In this document: piece after piece, positions 1-9,800 of the stretch
Position numbering within the stretch: the first letter of the stretch is position 1
Layout: each line of letters opens with the position of its first letter
Source of the DNA: Nostoc sp. B(2019)
Lineage (GTDB): Bacteria; Cyanobacteriota; Cyanobacteriia; Cyanobacteriales; Nostocaceae
Reading direction: 5' to 3'
Assembly (NCBI RefSeq): GCF_010091925.1
Contig: NZ_WVID01000011.1
Coordinates: 215,196 to 279,195, forward strand
DNA length: 64,000 bases
Position numbers and translations under genes: made by a program
Notes under the pieces: model-generated
Database searches by the model: none
The model's input: only the letters and a program-made list of their open reading frames with translations
What the model was told of the DNA's origin: nothing

Positions 1-218
1 GGGCGGGGGCGGCGCTGCAATTGTTGATTGTGGATGAAGGATTTGGCACACAAGATGCAGAAGGATGCGATCGCTTGATTGCGGCGATTAATGCGATCGC
101 AGCTGATTTCGCCTGCATCCTCACCGTCACCCACATGCCCCACCTCAAAGAAGCTTTCCAAGCTCGGATTGAAGTCAGTAAAACTCAGCAAGGTTCGCAA
201 TTGCATTTGTTAATTTAA
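1..218 (+). CDS. sbcC: SbcC-type exonuclease subunit, C-terminal end (partial)
   Basis: This is the 3' end of a gene that begins before the window; the frame is open from base 3. The visible 71 residues hold the Walker B motif LLIVDEGFGTQD followed by a C-terminal segment with the THMPHLKE sequence. That arrangement is typical of the second half of the SMC-like ATPase head of SbcC/Rad50. In the family, SbcC pairs with the SbcD nuclease to cut hairpins and DNA ends. The SMC/Rad50 class is clear; SbcC rather than another SMC-like nuclease ATPase is inferred from the motif context. Confidence 0.85.
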   Translation, partial: AGAALQLLIVDEGFGTQDAEGCDRLIAAINAIAADFACILTVTHMPHLKEAFQARIEVSKTQQGSQLHLLI

Positions 219-1163
219 TCAATTACTGTTCAACACTTAGAATTTGGCACAGCTACCTATTTCTATAGAACTGATTTTTCATGTAGCAAAGGCAATCTGC
301 TGAATGGGATAATTTAAAACTATTGTCTGTTCATAGCCCCCGTATATTCAGATAAGCCTTACTACTCTCTTATGGTTCAGGAAAAGGTTAAAGGGTGCAT
401 TCAAACTTTTTCCTCCTTAACCAAAACCTACTGCGTAGCCCTTAAGCTCTATACAGACAATCTGCCAAAATTGGATGCTATTTACTCAACTTCTAGCCTA
501 GAAATTCTTGTGATACCTACTTGAATTTAATAATTAGATACATTTTTTATATATTGATAATTTATTCTTAATTATAAAAATTTCAACATGAGCAGTTTTA
601 TCTTTAAGATAAAACTACATTGAAAAAAGAAAATTTTTTAGACAAGTATAAAATAACTCAACGATACTAATATGGTATCTAGTTACTCCCAAAACTTAAA
701 TTTTTCACCAAATTTTTGATTAGGATTTACTATGAAGCAGAGCATTCAAATACAAAATTTTACAATATATAGTTGCCCAAAAAAAATTTGGTTTCTGGGA
801 TTGGGAATAACTTCCCCTACGCTCAATCACCCTCAGCCAAAAATGTTTTAGGTTATGCACATATCATTATTTATTGTTTTTGACATCTTCCCTAGGGTAT
901 AAAAACATTTTTTCTTTTAAAGAGTGTGTTATGTATCTGACATACAGAATATTTTAGAAGGATTAGAAAATTTTTAGTAAATTATTATAAAATTCTCATG
1001 AGTAACCAAAGCTCCACATGTAGATAAACTAATAAAAGTCAAACGAAATACATAACCAAAGAAAAAATTTAAATTACCTATCGCTCAACTAAGTGTTTAA
1101 TATGAATAAAACAACAAACATAGACATACCAACAAGAAACTACTTACTATAGTAGAAACCACC
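219..1163. other. AT-rich intergenic spacer
   Basis: This 945-base stretch separates sbcC from the c-di-GMP gene. It is clearly richer in A+T than its surroundings and has many A and T tracts. I see no convincing gene; the longest ATG frame (from about base 373) is near 50 codons and looks random. It probably carries the promoter and a long leader for the downstream gene, but I cannot point to a specific promoter. Confidence 0.5.
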
Positions 1164-3551
1164 ATGATGTTGTTGATGCTTGGTTTATTTACCTGCTTAG
1201 GGGCAAAATTAACCGCCTTAAATATCTTAAAAATACTGTTGCCAAGATTCAGGAATATACAAGCAAATGCTGAAAAAGTTGTTGATTATTTACTAGTAAA
1301 AGAAATCCCACTGGGAACCGATATTGAACATCGTTGGCTGATGCAAAATAACGAAAAAGTAGTATTCTGTCAGACAGACACTTCTGGTATTTGGACATCT
1401 CTCAATCCAGTATGGACAGAAATTACTGGATTTACGCCTGCTGAGAGCATTGGTAAAAGTTTTTTGAATTATATTCATCCTGATGATCGCCAATACAACT
1501 TAGATTTATTTCAAATTCTCAGTCAATGTCAAGCTAAAGATTATTTACATGAAACTCGCTATTTAACCAAAAATGGTGGTTATTGCTGGTTGGAAATGTA
1601 TTTCCAAATACTATTGGATAGAGAGGGCAAGATTACTGGAACTTTTGGCACGCTGAGAGAAATTAGCTCTCACAAAGCAGAAAGAAATAATAGGAGGGAG
1701 AAGAACAGGTCTAGCAAGTATGCAGAAAAAGTGGTTCTTAATTCTAACCGCTACGAACAAGGACTTGTAGAAGTGCAACGCTCTTTATTGCAGAGAGAGA
1801 TTATCGAACGCAAACGTATAGAAGCAGAACTAGAAAAGCTCCTTTCTCTACAACAGGCGACGTTAGAATCTACTGCTGATGGAATTTTAGTGGTGGATAA
1901 TAAAGGTAATATTGCAAGCTTTAATCAAAAGTTTGTCCAAATGTGGCGTATTCCTGAGTTACTGATAAAGTCAGGCAATTACAGACAAGCACTGAGAGTG
2001 GCCCTAAAACAGCTAGAAAACCCAAGAAAGTATCTTGCCACAGCTAGAGAACTATATCTTCAACCGGACGCACAAATTTATGATTTTAATGATGCTATTT
2101 TATTTAAGGATGGCAGAATATTCGAGCGTTATTCTCAACCGCAAAGGATTAGCGGCAAAATCGTTGGAAGAGTCTGGAGTTTTCGCGATGTCACTGCTCA
2201 CAACTTTGCAGAAGCCAAAATTCGTTATCAAGCTTCCCATGACCTTTTGACCAATCTACCTAACCGAGCGTTATTCAATGAGCGGCTTTGTAAGTCGTTG
2301 GCACAAGCGTATCAACGTGGCGGCAAATTAGCTGTGTGTTTTTTGGATTTAGACCGCTTCCAAAGCATTAACGATACACTAGGTCATGCTATTGGAGATC
2401 AATTGTTGCAAAGTGTTGCCCAACGTATTACAAAATGTCTGCGATCGCATGATACTATTGCTCGCTGGGGAGGCGATGAATTCACCCTACTTTTACCTGA
2501 AATTAACGATGCTCAGGATGCTGCATATATACAAGAGCAAATATTAGAGGCTTTCAAAGCAGCATTTGATATAGAAAATCACCGCTTGCATATCAGCGTT
2601 AGTATTGGGATTGCTCTCTATCCCATGCATGGAGAAGATATGGAAACCCTGATTAAACATGCTGACGCCGCATTATACCGTGTTAAATTACAGGGACGGA
2701 ATAGCTATCAATTTTATCACTCAGCTATAAATTCGCACGCTTCAGAATTGTTAATTTTAGAAAACAGCTTGCACTATGCTTTAGAGCGGCAAGAATTTAA
2801 AGTTTACTACCAACCTCAGGTTAATATCAGCACAGGTGAGATTTCAAAAATGGAAGCTCTACTGCGTTGGCAACACCCTGAACTAGGTTTAATTCCTGCT
2901 GAAAAATTTATTCCACTAGCCGAAGAAACTGGACTGATTGTACCCATTGGGGAATGGGTTTTAAGAACTGCATGCGTTCAAAATAAAGCTTGGCAGGAAG
3001 CTTTAGACTTACCATTATTATCAGTAGCAGTTAACCTTTCTGCAAGACAATTTCAGCAACCAAATTTAGTCAATATGGTAACGCAGGTTTTATCAGAAAC
3101 AAAATTAAAACCTCAGTATTTGGAGCTAGAAATTACCGAAAGCGTTGCTATGCAGAATGTTACTTTAACTAAAATTATTTTGAGAGAATTACATAATATG
3201 GGTGTCTCTATCTCCATAGATGACTTTGGCACTGGTTATTGTTCTCTGAGTTATCTAAAACATTTTCCTGTCGATTCCTTAAAAATTGATAGATCTTTTG
3301 TACGTGATTTGGCTAGTGATACTAATGATGCTGCTATAACAACTGCGATAGTCGCTTTGGCGCATGGACTTAATCTTACAGTTGTTGCTGAAGGTGTAGA
3401 AACTGAAGAACAACGCAATTTATTGCGAATTATTAAATGTGAACTAATGCAAGGTCATCTTTTCAGTTATCCTGTATCAGTTGAAGATGCTACAAGATTA
3501 ATGAGAAAGTGCGAATCTCGCAGAGTCAGTACCTCTTTTTTAGTTGCATAG
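1164..3551 (+). CDS. PAS-PAS-GGDEF-EAL c-di-GMP turnover protein
   Basis: A 795-residue protein that could make and degrade cyclic di-GMP. The order is: a short hydrophobic N-terminus (1-20), a PAS domain (about 65-165, with HPDDRQ and a PAC-like LREISSHK end), a charged helical linker (170-225), a second PAS domain (about 230-345), GGDEF (about 355-510) and EAL (about 530-780). The cyclase motif GGDEF is intact at residues 436-440, with an inhibitory-site RSHD five residues before it. The phosphodiesterase motif EALLRW begins at 564, and DDFGTGY and the later metal-site residues are kept, so both activities look possible. ATG codons at 1164 and 1167 are equivalent start choices. The input signal is unknown. 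It is transcribed alone after a long AT-rich spacer. Confidence 0.93.
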   Translation: MMLLMLGLFTCLGAKLTALNILKILLPRFRNIQANAEKVVDYLLVKEIPLGTDIEHRWLMQNNEKVVFCQTDTSGIWTSLNPVWTEITGFTPAESIGKSFLNYIHPDDRQYNLDLFQILSQCQAKDYLHETRYLTKNGGYCWLEMYFQILLDREGKITGTFGTLREISSHKAERNNRREKNRSSKYAEKVVLNSNRYEQGLVEVQRSLLQREIIERKRIEAELEKLLSLQQATLESTADGILVVDNKGNIASFNQKFVQMWRIPELLIKSGNYRQALRVALKQLENPRKYLATARELYLQPDAQIYDFNDAILFKDGRIFERYSQPQRISGKIVGRVWSFRDVTAHNFAEAKIRYQASHDLLTNLPNRALFNERLCKSLAQAYQRGGKLAVCFLDLDRFQSINDTLGHAIGDQLLQSVAQRITKCLRSHDTIARWGGDEFTLLLPEINDAQDAAYIQEQILEAFKAAFDIENHRLHISVSIGIALYPMHGEDMETLIKHADAALYRVKLQGRNSYQFYHSAINSHASELLILENSLHYALERQEFKVYYQPQVNISTGEISKMEALLRWQHPELGLIPAEKFIPLAEETGLIVPIGEWVLRTACVQNKAWQEALDLPLLSVAVNLSARQFQQPNLVNMVTQVLSETKLKPQYLELEITESVAMQNVTLTKIILRELHNMGVSISIDDFGTGYCSLSYLKHFPVDSLKIDRSFVRDLASDTNDAAITTAIVALAHGLNLTVVAEGVETEEQRNLLRIIKCELMQGHLFSYPVSVEDATRLMRKCESRRVSTSFLVA

Positions 3552-3619
3552 CATTAATCTAAATGCAACTTAGAGTGAGGATAAACTGTAAATTTTGTTA
3601 ATTTTATCAAAATAATAAT

Positions 3620-3646
3620 GGCTGCTAACTATTGGCAGCCTATTTT
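3620..3646. terminator. Hairpin between convergent genes
   Basis: GGCTGC and GCAGCC form a six-pair stem followed by TATTTT on the plus strand, with a T-rich run on the other strand as well. It lies between the ends of the convergent GGDEF-EAL and SH3 genes, so it could end transcripts from both sides. Confidence 0.55.
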
Positions 3647-3655
3647 ACATCTTGA

Positions 3656-4192
3656 TTATTGTTGCTCTGGTTGTTCAGGCTGTTGTTCGTCAACTTTTTC
3701 AGTATTACCTGCTTTCACCCAACCTTCTTGTTCACTAGCTTCCACGCGAATCTTTTGCCAGGTTTTATCCTCGCTTTCTTCCAAGATGATAATTTTTTGA
3801 TTAAAACCAACCCCACCAATACGTTGGGCTTCCTGATTTGGTTCTGCTCGCAAGCTCAAGCCTTGAGCCCAACTCACACGCCCTCGGTACGTTCCTGGTG
3901 GCAATGGCTTGGGTGATTGGACAGTCTTAGGTGATTCGGTAGGACTAGGAGTAGTTGAGCTAGGAGAGGATTTAATTGCAGCCCCAGATGTCCTGGTGGG
4001 ATTGCTTACTCCCGGCTCTGTCGCTTTTGGAGCTTGGGCCTTCACCTGTGGGCTATCATTGGCAAAAATGGGCTTAGCAGGGGGTATAGCGGTTCGATTA
4101 ATGAAATAGAGAGCAGTAGCAACGCCGCCGCCTATTAACACAGCGATCGCTAAGAAAAACCCAAGGATAAACTTTAGTAAGCCAGATAACAT
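3656..4192 (-). CDS. Membrane-anchored SH3-domain protein
   Basis: A 178-residue protein. A membrane segment at residues 7-28 is followed by a Pro/Ser/Thr-rich linker (about 33-95), a bacterial SH3 domain (about 100-160, with LSLRAEPN and EGWVKAG) and a Gln/Glu/Pro tail. Bacterial SH3 domains often bind cell-wall peptides, so a periplasmic, wall-facing role is likely but inferred. I chose ATG 4192 over the TTG at 4219, because the TTG lies inside the heptamer repeat block. It is convergent with the c-di-GMP gene. Confidence 0.75.
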   Translation of the reverse strand: MLSGLLKFILGFFLAIAVLIGGGVATALYFINRTAIPPAKPIFANDSPQVKAQAPKATEPGVSNPTRTSGAAIKSSPSSTTPSPTESPKTVQSPKPLPPGTYRGRVSWAQGLSLRAEPNQEAQRIGGVGFNQKIIILEESEDKTWQKIRVEASEQEGWVKAGNTEKVDEQQPEQPEQQ

Positions 4193-4215
4193 ATTTAAAA
4201 CCTGATCACCAATGG

Positions 4216-4286
4216 TCAATAGTCAACAGTCAAGAGTCAAACGTCAAGGGCAGTTTCTTTAGACTATGGACTATTGACTCTGGACT
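4216..4286. repeat. Heptamer tandem repeat and inverted partner
   Basis: Five consecutive heptamers of the form TCAANNG fill 4216-4250. A partly inverted copy with GACTATTGACTCTGGAC follows near 4267-4283. This is the short tandemly repeated repetitive (STRR) class known from heterocystous cyanobacteria. It lies directly upstream of the SH3 gene and downstream of the AAA gene. Confidence 0.7.
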
Positions 4287-4316
4287 AACCCATTATTGTA
4301 GCTGCCGTTGAATGTG

Positions 4317-5831
4317 TTAGCGTAGCTTGCCAAAAGCATCACTTAAAGGACTGTGTTTCGAGGCTAGACGCGCTCTCCCCGCAGCCGCCCATTCTTGGAG
4401 TTGCTGAATTTGCTCTACAGCGGTTCGTGCCAAAGGTATTATTTGACTAGCTGCTTCTAAAATATCATCGGTAGCAAAGTCTCGGTTTTGGCTAAATCCA
4501 ATATGCATTGCTTCAATCAAAGTTTGCTCAATCTCTGCCCCGGAAAAATCGGGCGTTTCATAAGCTAACCTGTCGATGTCGTAACTTTTCAAGTTATGAG
4601 GACGCAATCGGGATAAATGAACATTAAAAATTGCTTTTCTCTCTTCTTGGGTGGGTAAACCCACAAAGAAAATTTCATCAAACCGTCCTTTACGCAGCAT
4701 TTCTGGCGGTAGGGCTTGGATATCGTTGGCGGTGGCGACAACAAATACGGGTGAGGTTTTTTCAGCTAACCAGGTAATAAAAGTGCCAAAGACACGGCTA
4801 GTTGTGCCGGCATCACCTTTGCTACCAAGTCCAGAGAAAGCTTTATCTATTTCATCAATCCATAAAATGCAGGGAGCGAGGGCTTCAGCTACTTGGATCA
4901 TTTGACGGGTGCGAGATTCGGACTCACCCACCAAACCACCAAATAACCGCCCCACATCCAAACGTAGTAGGGGTAAATGCCAGTGATGAGCGATCGCTTT
5001 TGCTGTTAGAGATTTACCAGTGCCCTGAATACCCACCAACATTAAACCACGGGGGTGCGGTAATCCGTACTGTCGCGCCCTATCAGTAAATGAACCTCCC
5101 CGGCGGATCAGCCAGTCTTTGAGGTTATCCAGTCCACCAATGTCAGAAATTTGCTCAGTGGCAGGGTGAAAGTCCAGGATTTGGGTTTGGCGGATAGTTT
5201 GGCGCTTTTCTTCCAAAACCAGATCCACGTCTTCTGGTTGCAATTCCCCGTGGGTAGCGATCGCTCTTGCCAAAACTCGGCGAATGCGTTCCATAGAAAG
5301 TCCTTGACAAGAGCGCACAAGATCATCTAGGACTTTGGTAGAAAGTGAGGAGTTACCAGTGCTTTGTAGTAAGCGTTCCACCTCCAGTTTAATTTCTGGG
5401 GCTGCGGGTAAGGGAAACTCGACAACTGTCAAAACTTCGGTTAAGTCGTCAGGAATAGCGATGCGCGGTGACAATAATACAATATTTTTCGGTTGAGACT
5501 TGAGAAGTCGCGCGAGGTTGCGGAGTTTGCGAGCGATCGCTACATCATCTAAAAAGCGATGATAATCTCGTAGAATTAATACCGCTGGCGCGGAGGCTGG
5601 TAATTTTTCGATAAATTCCAGAGCTTGCAGGGGATTACGCCGCCCAAATCCGGCATCATTGGGGTTTCCCTGATAACCATCGACAAAATCCCAAGTATAT
5701 ACTGGGCGAGCGCCTTGATTGGTTGCTTCTTCCCGAATAGCTGCTTCTACCCGTTCTTCCTCATAGGTAGGAATATAAATCAACGGGTAGCGGGCACGTA
5801 GCAGCAGTTTAAACTCGTCACGGAAGTTCAT
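4317..5831 (-). CDS. ycf46: Ycf46-like AAA+ ATPase
   Basis: A 504-residue AAA+ protein. The N-terminal half (1-220) begins with [20 protein letters not shown], as in the Ycf46 family of cyanobacteria and red-algal plastids. The ATPase core follows, with Walker A GIQGTGKS, Walker B ILWIDEID, an FxGL pore-like segment and an arginine-rich [14 protein letters not shown] second region of homology. The length fits the family. Its exact function is not settled; work on the cyanobacterial homologue links it to inorganic carbon use and photosynthesis, which I recall but cannot test here. ATG 5831 is the only good start. It appears to be transcribed alone. Confidence 0.88.
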   Translation of the reverse strand: MNFRDEFKLLLRARYPLIYIPTYEEERVEAAIREEATNQGARPVYTWDFVDGYQGNPNDAGFGRRNPLQALEFIEKLPASAPAVLILRDYHRFLDDVAIARKLRNLARLLKSQPKNIVLLSPRIAIPDDLTEVLTVVEFPLPAAPEIKLEVERLLQSTGNSSLSTKVLDDLVRSCQGLSMERIRRVLARAIATHGELQPEDVDLVLEEKRQTIRQTQILDFHPATEQISDIGGLDNLKDWLIRRGGSFTDRARQYGLPHPRGLMLVGIQGTGKSLTAKAIAHHWHLPLLRLDVGRLFGGLVGESESRTRQMIQVAEALAPCILWIDEIDKAFSGLGSKGDAGTTSRVFGTFITWLAEKTSPVFVVATANDIQALPPEMLRKGRFDEIFFVGLPTQEERKAIFNVHLSRLRPHNLKSYDIDRLAYETPDFSGAEIEQTLIEAMHIGFSQNRDFATDDILEAASQIIPLARTAVEQIQQLQEWAAAGRARLASKHSPLSDAFGKLR

Positions 5832-6216
5832 AAGTAGTTGTTATTTATTTTCTCATTGTTCAGGTTTGTATTGTCTCTAACAATTAAAAACCAATAAATA
5901 ATGAGAGTTAATTAGTATCGCTTATTGCTAAAATTTACTCGACAGTGAGAACAATTTGTCGAATACAGACCAATGACGAGACAAAAATTAAGGACTTTTA
6001 TTTTCATAACTCCTTTGCTATTTTTTCCGTCCAGGATTAGTCTATTTCACAAGCGATCGCCTTTCAAACAAAGTTTTATTTAAGAGAATAAATATAAAGT
6101 AAGGTTTTACAATCTGAATTTTGGAGATATTTGTGAGGTGCGTTAGACGCTCTAGCCATGTACTACTAATTGCGCTATAACGCACCAAATGGCACATTAA
6201 CGAAGTTTAAAGTTAC
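5832..6216. other. Intergenic region with an inverted repeat
   Basis: No gene is seen. GGTGCGTTA at 6137-6145 and its complement TAACGCACC at 6178-6186 bracket a 32-base centre. The same GGTGCGTTACGC motif recurs near 63680, so it is a dispersed repeat. It may also form the terminator for yceD, whose stop codon lies 30 bases away on the minus strand, but there is no clear T run. Confidence 0.5.
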
Positions 6217-6732
6217 CTACAATCCCGGAAGTTGCTTTTTCAATGCTTCCAGAGAAGCCCAACGGTTATCAATTGGATTTTTGGAACTATCGCTATCGAT
6301 AGTACCGCTAATGATACCTGGACAATTGCGATCGCACAGTTGGCGCTGAGGCATTGCTAAGCACATCTGCTCATACAACCATTCGCTAGGATAAAAATAA
6401 CCATCAGGTGATATGGTTTCTATCAAATCTTCCATAGCCACTTCCCTCTCTAGGGGCAAGTCTTGTGCTTGATTAGCGACTTCATCTAACCAGATAACTT
6501 CTTTAGTATCAATACCCAAACGTCGGTTGTATTGCTGTAAACAGCGGTTACAGGTACAAGTAATAATTGCTTCTGCCTGACCAGACACTTCCAGGTAATT
6601 GCCTTGATGCTGCACACGAACGCGACCGCGAACTGGTGTCAACGTTTCCAGACCAGGCAGAAACTCCTTAACCTGAACTTCCTCTGTCCGCTCCGGGGCT
6701 TTAGTTAGCTGCGGAATATAAATTGCGTCCAT
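6217..6732 (-). CDS. YceD/DUF177 family protein
   Basis: A 171-residue protein of the YceD (DUF177) family. It carries the paired cysteines ITCTCNRCLQQY of a zinc-like knuckle at about 58-69 and a second cysteine group near LCDRNCPG at about 133-140. Family members are linked to 23S rRNA accumulation and large-subunit ribosomal proteins. It is the last gene of the rpmH-rnpA-yidC-jag cluster, 107 bases after jag, which fits a ribosome-related role. Confidence 0.85.
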   Translation of the reverse strand: MDAIYIPQLTKAPERTEEVQVKEFLPGLETLTPVRGRVRVQHQGNYLEVSGQAEAIITCTCNRCLQQYNRRLGIDTKEVIWLDEVANQAQDLPLEREVAMEDLIETISPDGYFYPSEWLYEQMCLAMPQRQLCDRNCPGIISGTIDSDSSKNPIDNRWASLEALKKQLPGL

Positions 6733-6839
6733 AGGATTTGTGAGACATCCTCACGAAATATGGTGACTATCAGCAATTATGCTGAGACTACATCTTTATT
6801 TTATTAGCGACAGAAGATATTTTGCCCTAAGCTAGCTTC

Positions 6840-7361
6840 TCATGATTCAACCGCTACCGCCGGTCGGACAACTAAATGACGATGCGGCTCTTTACCGCGA
6901 CTGAAGGTTTCCAAATCTCCAAAGTCTTTCAAGAAGGTATGGACTTGACGCCGTTCAGCTGAACTAAGGGATTTGATTTCCACTTCTTGACCAGAAAACC
7001 GTACTTCATCGGCTGCTGCTTCAGCTAATGCCCGAATTTCGGCTTGTCTTTTAACGCGGTAGCCATTCAACTCAATGGTGTACGAAGCTTGCTCCTCCTG
7101 GGGTTGGCTCAGATTTAGCACCGAATTAGCTAGATACTGTATCGCATCCAAAACAGAACCATCGACACCAATTAAGAGTTGAATTTGTTCTGGCGTCAAA
7201 TTAGTTTTATCAATCGTCAACCAGTAATTATCTGGTTCTGGGGAATCACCGTCTTGAGATTGGGCAGTTTCTAAATCACCCTGAATCTCAGCAGATATCC
7301 CAGTGAGTTCAAGCAGTGATTTTAACCACTGCTGACCTCTTTGCATGGGGTTATTGCTCAT
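6840..7361 (-). CDS. jag: KH-R3H single-stranded nucleic-acid-binding protein (Jag/KhpB)
   Basis: A 173-residue protein with a KH-type domain (about 40-105, with [15 protein letters not shown] in place of the GxxG loop) and a C-terminal R3H domain (about 110-170; [11 protein letters not shown] and the [12 protein letters not shown] end). It lacks the N-terminal Jag domain found in Firmicutes, as cyanobacterial versions usually do. Its ATG overlaps the yidC... stop region by four bases (ATGA), so it is translated from the yidC transcript. Expected role: RNA binding linked to membrane-protein or ribosome biogenesis. Confidence 0.88.
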   Translation of the reverse strand: MSNNPMQRGQQWLKSLLELTGISAEIQGDLETAQSQDGDSPEPDNYWLTIDKTNLTPEQIQLLIGVDGSVLDAIQYLANSVLNLSQPQEEQASYTIELNGYRVKRQAEIRALAEAAADEVRFSGQEVEIKSLSSAERRQVHTFLKDFGDLETFSRGKEPHRHLVVRPAVAVES

Positions 7362-8509
7362 GATCCCCCTGTAGCTTTTTTCTTAGAACTTTTTGGCTCA
7401 AACGGCAATGCCTTCTGTTCTGTGACTGCTGCTTCCTTCTCCTGAGTTGCAACCATTTTTTGCAGTTCCTCTGGTAAGGGTTCGCGGGAGAGAATATAGG
7501 TTTGCAGTGTTTGGAAAATATTACCAATCACCATATACATCAGCACCCCAGCTGGTAGGGGGAAAAACAAAAACATCCCAGAAAAGATAACTGGGGTAAT
7601 TTTGTTAACTGTGTCCTGCTGCGGATTACCACCACTGGAATTTTGCCCGGAAAGCAATTGGCTAACGTAAAGGCTGATTCCAAAGAAGACGATCATAGCA
7701 ACAATATCCCAGTGAATTGTACCATCTGGATCAGTTGCGCCAACCCTGCCTAAAGCATCAATGAATAGAAAGCCTTTTTCTGCTGCTAGTCCAGGAATTG
7801 TTCCTTGAATGGTAACTTCTCCCGGTTGCAAGGCTTCTACATTGCCCTGAGCATCAATTTTTATCCTATCTTCGCCTTTGGTGACTTTCCATTCAGGAAT
7901 CAGCTTATTTTCTGGGTGTTCTGCTAAGAGCACCTGAAATGGTTTGCCCTCAACGGTCTGATACTGTATCTTGGTTTGTTCTCCCACCGCTAGCTTGTTT
8001 CCGCTGGGAAGGATTGCAGCTACTTTAACGTGTTCCCCATCCGCAACGTAAATATTTTGAGGAGCGGTGGCAAAGGCTTGCGGTTGAATTTGTTCTATTT
8101 GTTCTGCGGGAAAGATTTGCAGGTTAACGCTGTAGTTTGCACTTGCAAAAGGCGAACCCCGCAAAGTGGCAAACAGCGCTAACAAGACTGGCATTTGTAC
8201 TAGTAATGGAAAACAGCCTGCCAGAGGGTTGCCAAATTCTTTTTGGACATTGACCATTTCCTCCTGCTGCTTTTGCGGATCATCCTTATAGCGCTCTTTG
8301 ATTTCTGCCATCCGCTTTTGCATTAGAGGTTGTACAATTCGCATTTTCCGCATATTGCGAATTGAGCCAGCACTCAGGGGATAGAGCGCAAAGCGGACTA
8401 TCAGTGTCAAAGCAACGATCGCCAATCCATAGCTAGGCACAATGCCATAGAAAAAATCTATGATTGGCAACATTACGTTGTTCGAGAGAAACCCGATACC
8501 AAAATCCAT
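7358..8509 (-). CDS. yidC: Membrane protein insertase YidC/Oxa1
   Basis: A 383-residue polytopic insertase that places proteins in the thylakoid and plasma membranes. The first part holds a membrane helix, the conserved arginine ([13 protein letters not shown]), the cytosolic coiled hairpin ([20 protein letters not shown]) and the [16 protein letters not shown] helix. Residues about 130-255 are a hydrophilic insert whose second part ([16 protein letters not shown]) looks like a bacterial Ig-like (BIG2) domain. The last two helices follow ([19 protein letters not shown]). The C-terminus is lysine-rich ([10 protein letters not shown]). It overlaps jag by four bases and lies in the classic rpmH-rnpA-yidC order. 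Confidence 0.95.
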   Translation of the reverse strand: MDFGIGFLSNNVMLPIIDFFYGIVPSYGLAIVALTLIVRFALYPLSAGSIRNMRKMRIVQPLMQKRMAEIKERYKDDPQKQQEEMVNVQKEFGNPLAGCFPLLVQMPVLLALFATLRGSPFASANYSVNLQIFPAEQIEQIQPQAFATAPQNIYVADGEHVKVAAILPSGNKLAVGEQTKIQYQTVEGKPFQVLLAEHPENKLIPEWKVTKGEDRIKIDAQGNVEALQPGEVTIQGTIPGLAAEKGFLFIDALGRVGATDPDGTIHWDIVAMIVFFGISLYVSQLLSGQNSSGGNPQQDTVNKITPVIFSGMFLFFPLPAGVLMYMVIGNIFQTLQTYILSREPLPEELQKMVATQEKEAAVTEQKALPFEPKSSKKKATGGS

Positions 8510-8682
8510 TATTCTGAATTCAACCTGAGGTACTGTAAACTGACTGAATCTAATTTATCTAAATCGTAGTTTGTCGGCGACTATCTTTTGCTACGGATAG
8601 CCGCACATTTAAAGTGCTGAGTCAGGAGTCAAGGGTTAAGGGTCAAAAATTCTTCCTCTGCTCCCCCTGTCCCTACTATTCA

Positions 8683-9075
8683 TTACTTGTTGGCAGTAGC
8701 ACTATATTGGGGATTTTTAGCAGCTACTTTTTCGTTGATGTAGTCATAGACTTCACGAAACTTGGGAACTGCCCGCAATTCTAGACGACTACCATTTCTG
8801 AGGGTTAGCACCATATCTCCCCAAAAGCCGATGCCACGAGGGACTTTGACGATTTTGACAATTTCTGAGTAAATTACATCAGTGCGATCGCGCCCTTTCC
8901 AACCTCCCGTCACAGTAATCCGGCGATCTGTAATGCGGAAACGTAGCCACAATGCCCTGACAATTGCTCCGACTGTCAATGGTATCCCAACTACAGTTAG
9001 CCCAATCAGCAGGTTTAGAATTAAATCTCCAATATGAGGGCCACCCTCATAATAAATATCTTCACGAATGCCCAT
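8683..9075 (-). CDS. PH-domain membrane protein of the rnpA-yidC cluster
   Basis: A 130-residue protein with a membrane segment near 18-42 (LILNLLIGLTVVGIPLTVGA) and a bacterial PH-like domain after it (FRITDRRITVTGGWKGRDRTDVIYSEI). Its ATG overlaps the rnpA stop by 14 bases, so the two are co-transcribed. The gene sits between rnpA and yidC in this cluster. The biochemical function is unknown; the conserved placement suggests a role in membrane or RNA-linked biogenesis. Confidence 0.8.
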   Translation of the reverse strand: MGIREDIYYEGGPHIGDLILNLLIGLTVVGIPLTVGAIVRALWLRFRITDRRITVTGGWKGRDRTDVIYSEIVKIVKVPRGIGFWGDMVLTLRNGSRLELRAVPKFREVYDYINEKVAAKNPQYSATANK

Positions 9076-9484
9076 CGAACACCTCGGCTTGTGCCAACAA
9101 CTGCTCTAATTCTTGCAGAAATTGTGGGCTTACGCACTTAGATTCTGCTGCTGTGGGTTTCACAACGACCACTAGCCGCCATCCTGGTGATAATTTAGGC
9201 AGCAAATTATGCAAAGCAGCGGTGATCTGCCGTTTGATCCGGTTGCGAACTACTGCCCTCTTGCTAACTTTTGTACTAATCGAAATGCCAATTCGCGTGC
9301 TGGCAAGATTTACTGAGTCCGTTGCTTGTGTATTATTGGCGGCAGTATCCAAAGAAGGCTGTTTTGTATGTAGCGGCTTTAAGGCTCTCAATGTTAAATA
9401 AAAGCCATGACGCCGAGTTCCTTCCCGGAAAACTGCCTGGAAATCTTTTCGAGATTTTAATCTATTTGCTTTGGGCAAAGCCAC
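9062..9484 (-). CDS. rnpA: RNase P protein component
   Basis: The 140-residue protein subunit of RNase P, which trims the 5' leader of tRNA precursors together with the RNA subunit. The N-terminal LKSRKDFQAVFREG and the signature RNR box (KRAVVRNRIKRQ, about 80-91) are present. The start is GTG at 9484 (reads ALPKANRLKSRKDF), 25 bases after the rpmH stop. Residues about 42-62 (HTKQPSLDTAANNTQATDSV) form a low-complexity insert before the conserved core, longer than in most bacteria. Confidence 0.93.
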   Translation of the reverse strand: MALPKANRLKSRKDFQAVFREGTRRHGFYLTLRALKPLHTKQPSLDTAANNTQATDSVNLASTRIGISISTKVSKRAVVRNRIKRQITAALHNLLPKLSPGWRLVVVVKPTAAESKCVSPQFLQELEQLLAQAEVFDGHS

Positions 9485-9509
9485 AGTTGCTCTTTTAGCT
9501 TCAAGTGCC

Positions 9510-9644
9510 CTAAACGCTCAGACGATGACGTCCCTTCTTTCTCCTAGCGCTAATCACGTTTCTTCCGTCTGGTGTCCGCATTCTAGCGCGAAAACCAGAA
9601 GTTCTTTTTCTCTTACGGCAAGTGCCGCCCAAGGTTCTTTGCAT
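9510..9644 (-). CDS. rpmH: 50S ribosomal protein L34
   Basis: A 44-codon gene giving [20 protein letters not shown], then the conserved [11 protein letters not shown] and a basic tail ending RHRLSV. This is the full L34 sequence. The ATG is at 9644-9642 and the stop (TAG) at 9512-9510. It is the first gene of the rpmH-rnpA-yidC cluster. Confidence 0.96.
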   Translation of the reverse strand: MQRTLGGTCRKRKRTSGFRARMRTPDGRNVISARRKKGRHRLSV

Positions 9645-9721
9645 ACTGTTCTCCTGTTAGGTGATTTTTATAAAAAGCCACAATCTATTATTGTATCACT
9701 ATACTTATGAAAAAGTAGAGA

Positions 9722-9800
9722 TTATGTCAAATAAGTCAAGAGTCTCAAGTCAAACTTAAAATATCTCATAACCCTTGACCTTTGACTCTTGACCTTTAAC
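9722..9800. repeat. Heptamer repeats near TTGACYT
   Basis: Two blocks of seven-base units. A GTCAAGAG/GTCAAAC block near 9732-9756 faces a CTTGACC/TTTGACT block near 9771-9797 in opposite orientation, so the stretch can fold back on itself. It lies between the DUF2808 gene and rpmH. Confidence 0.55.
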
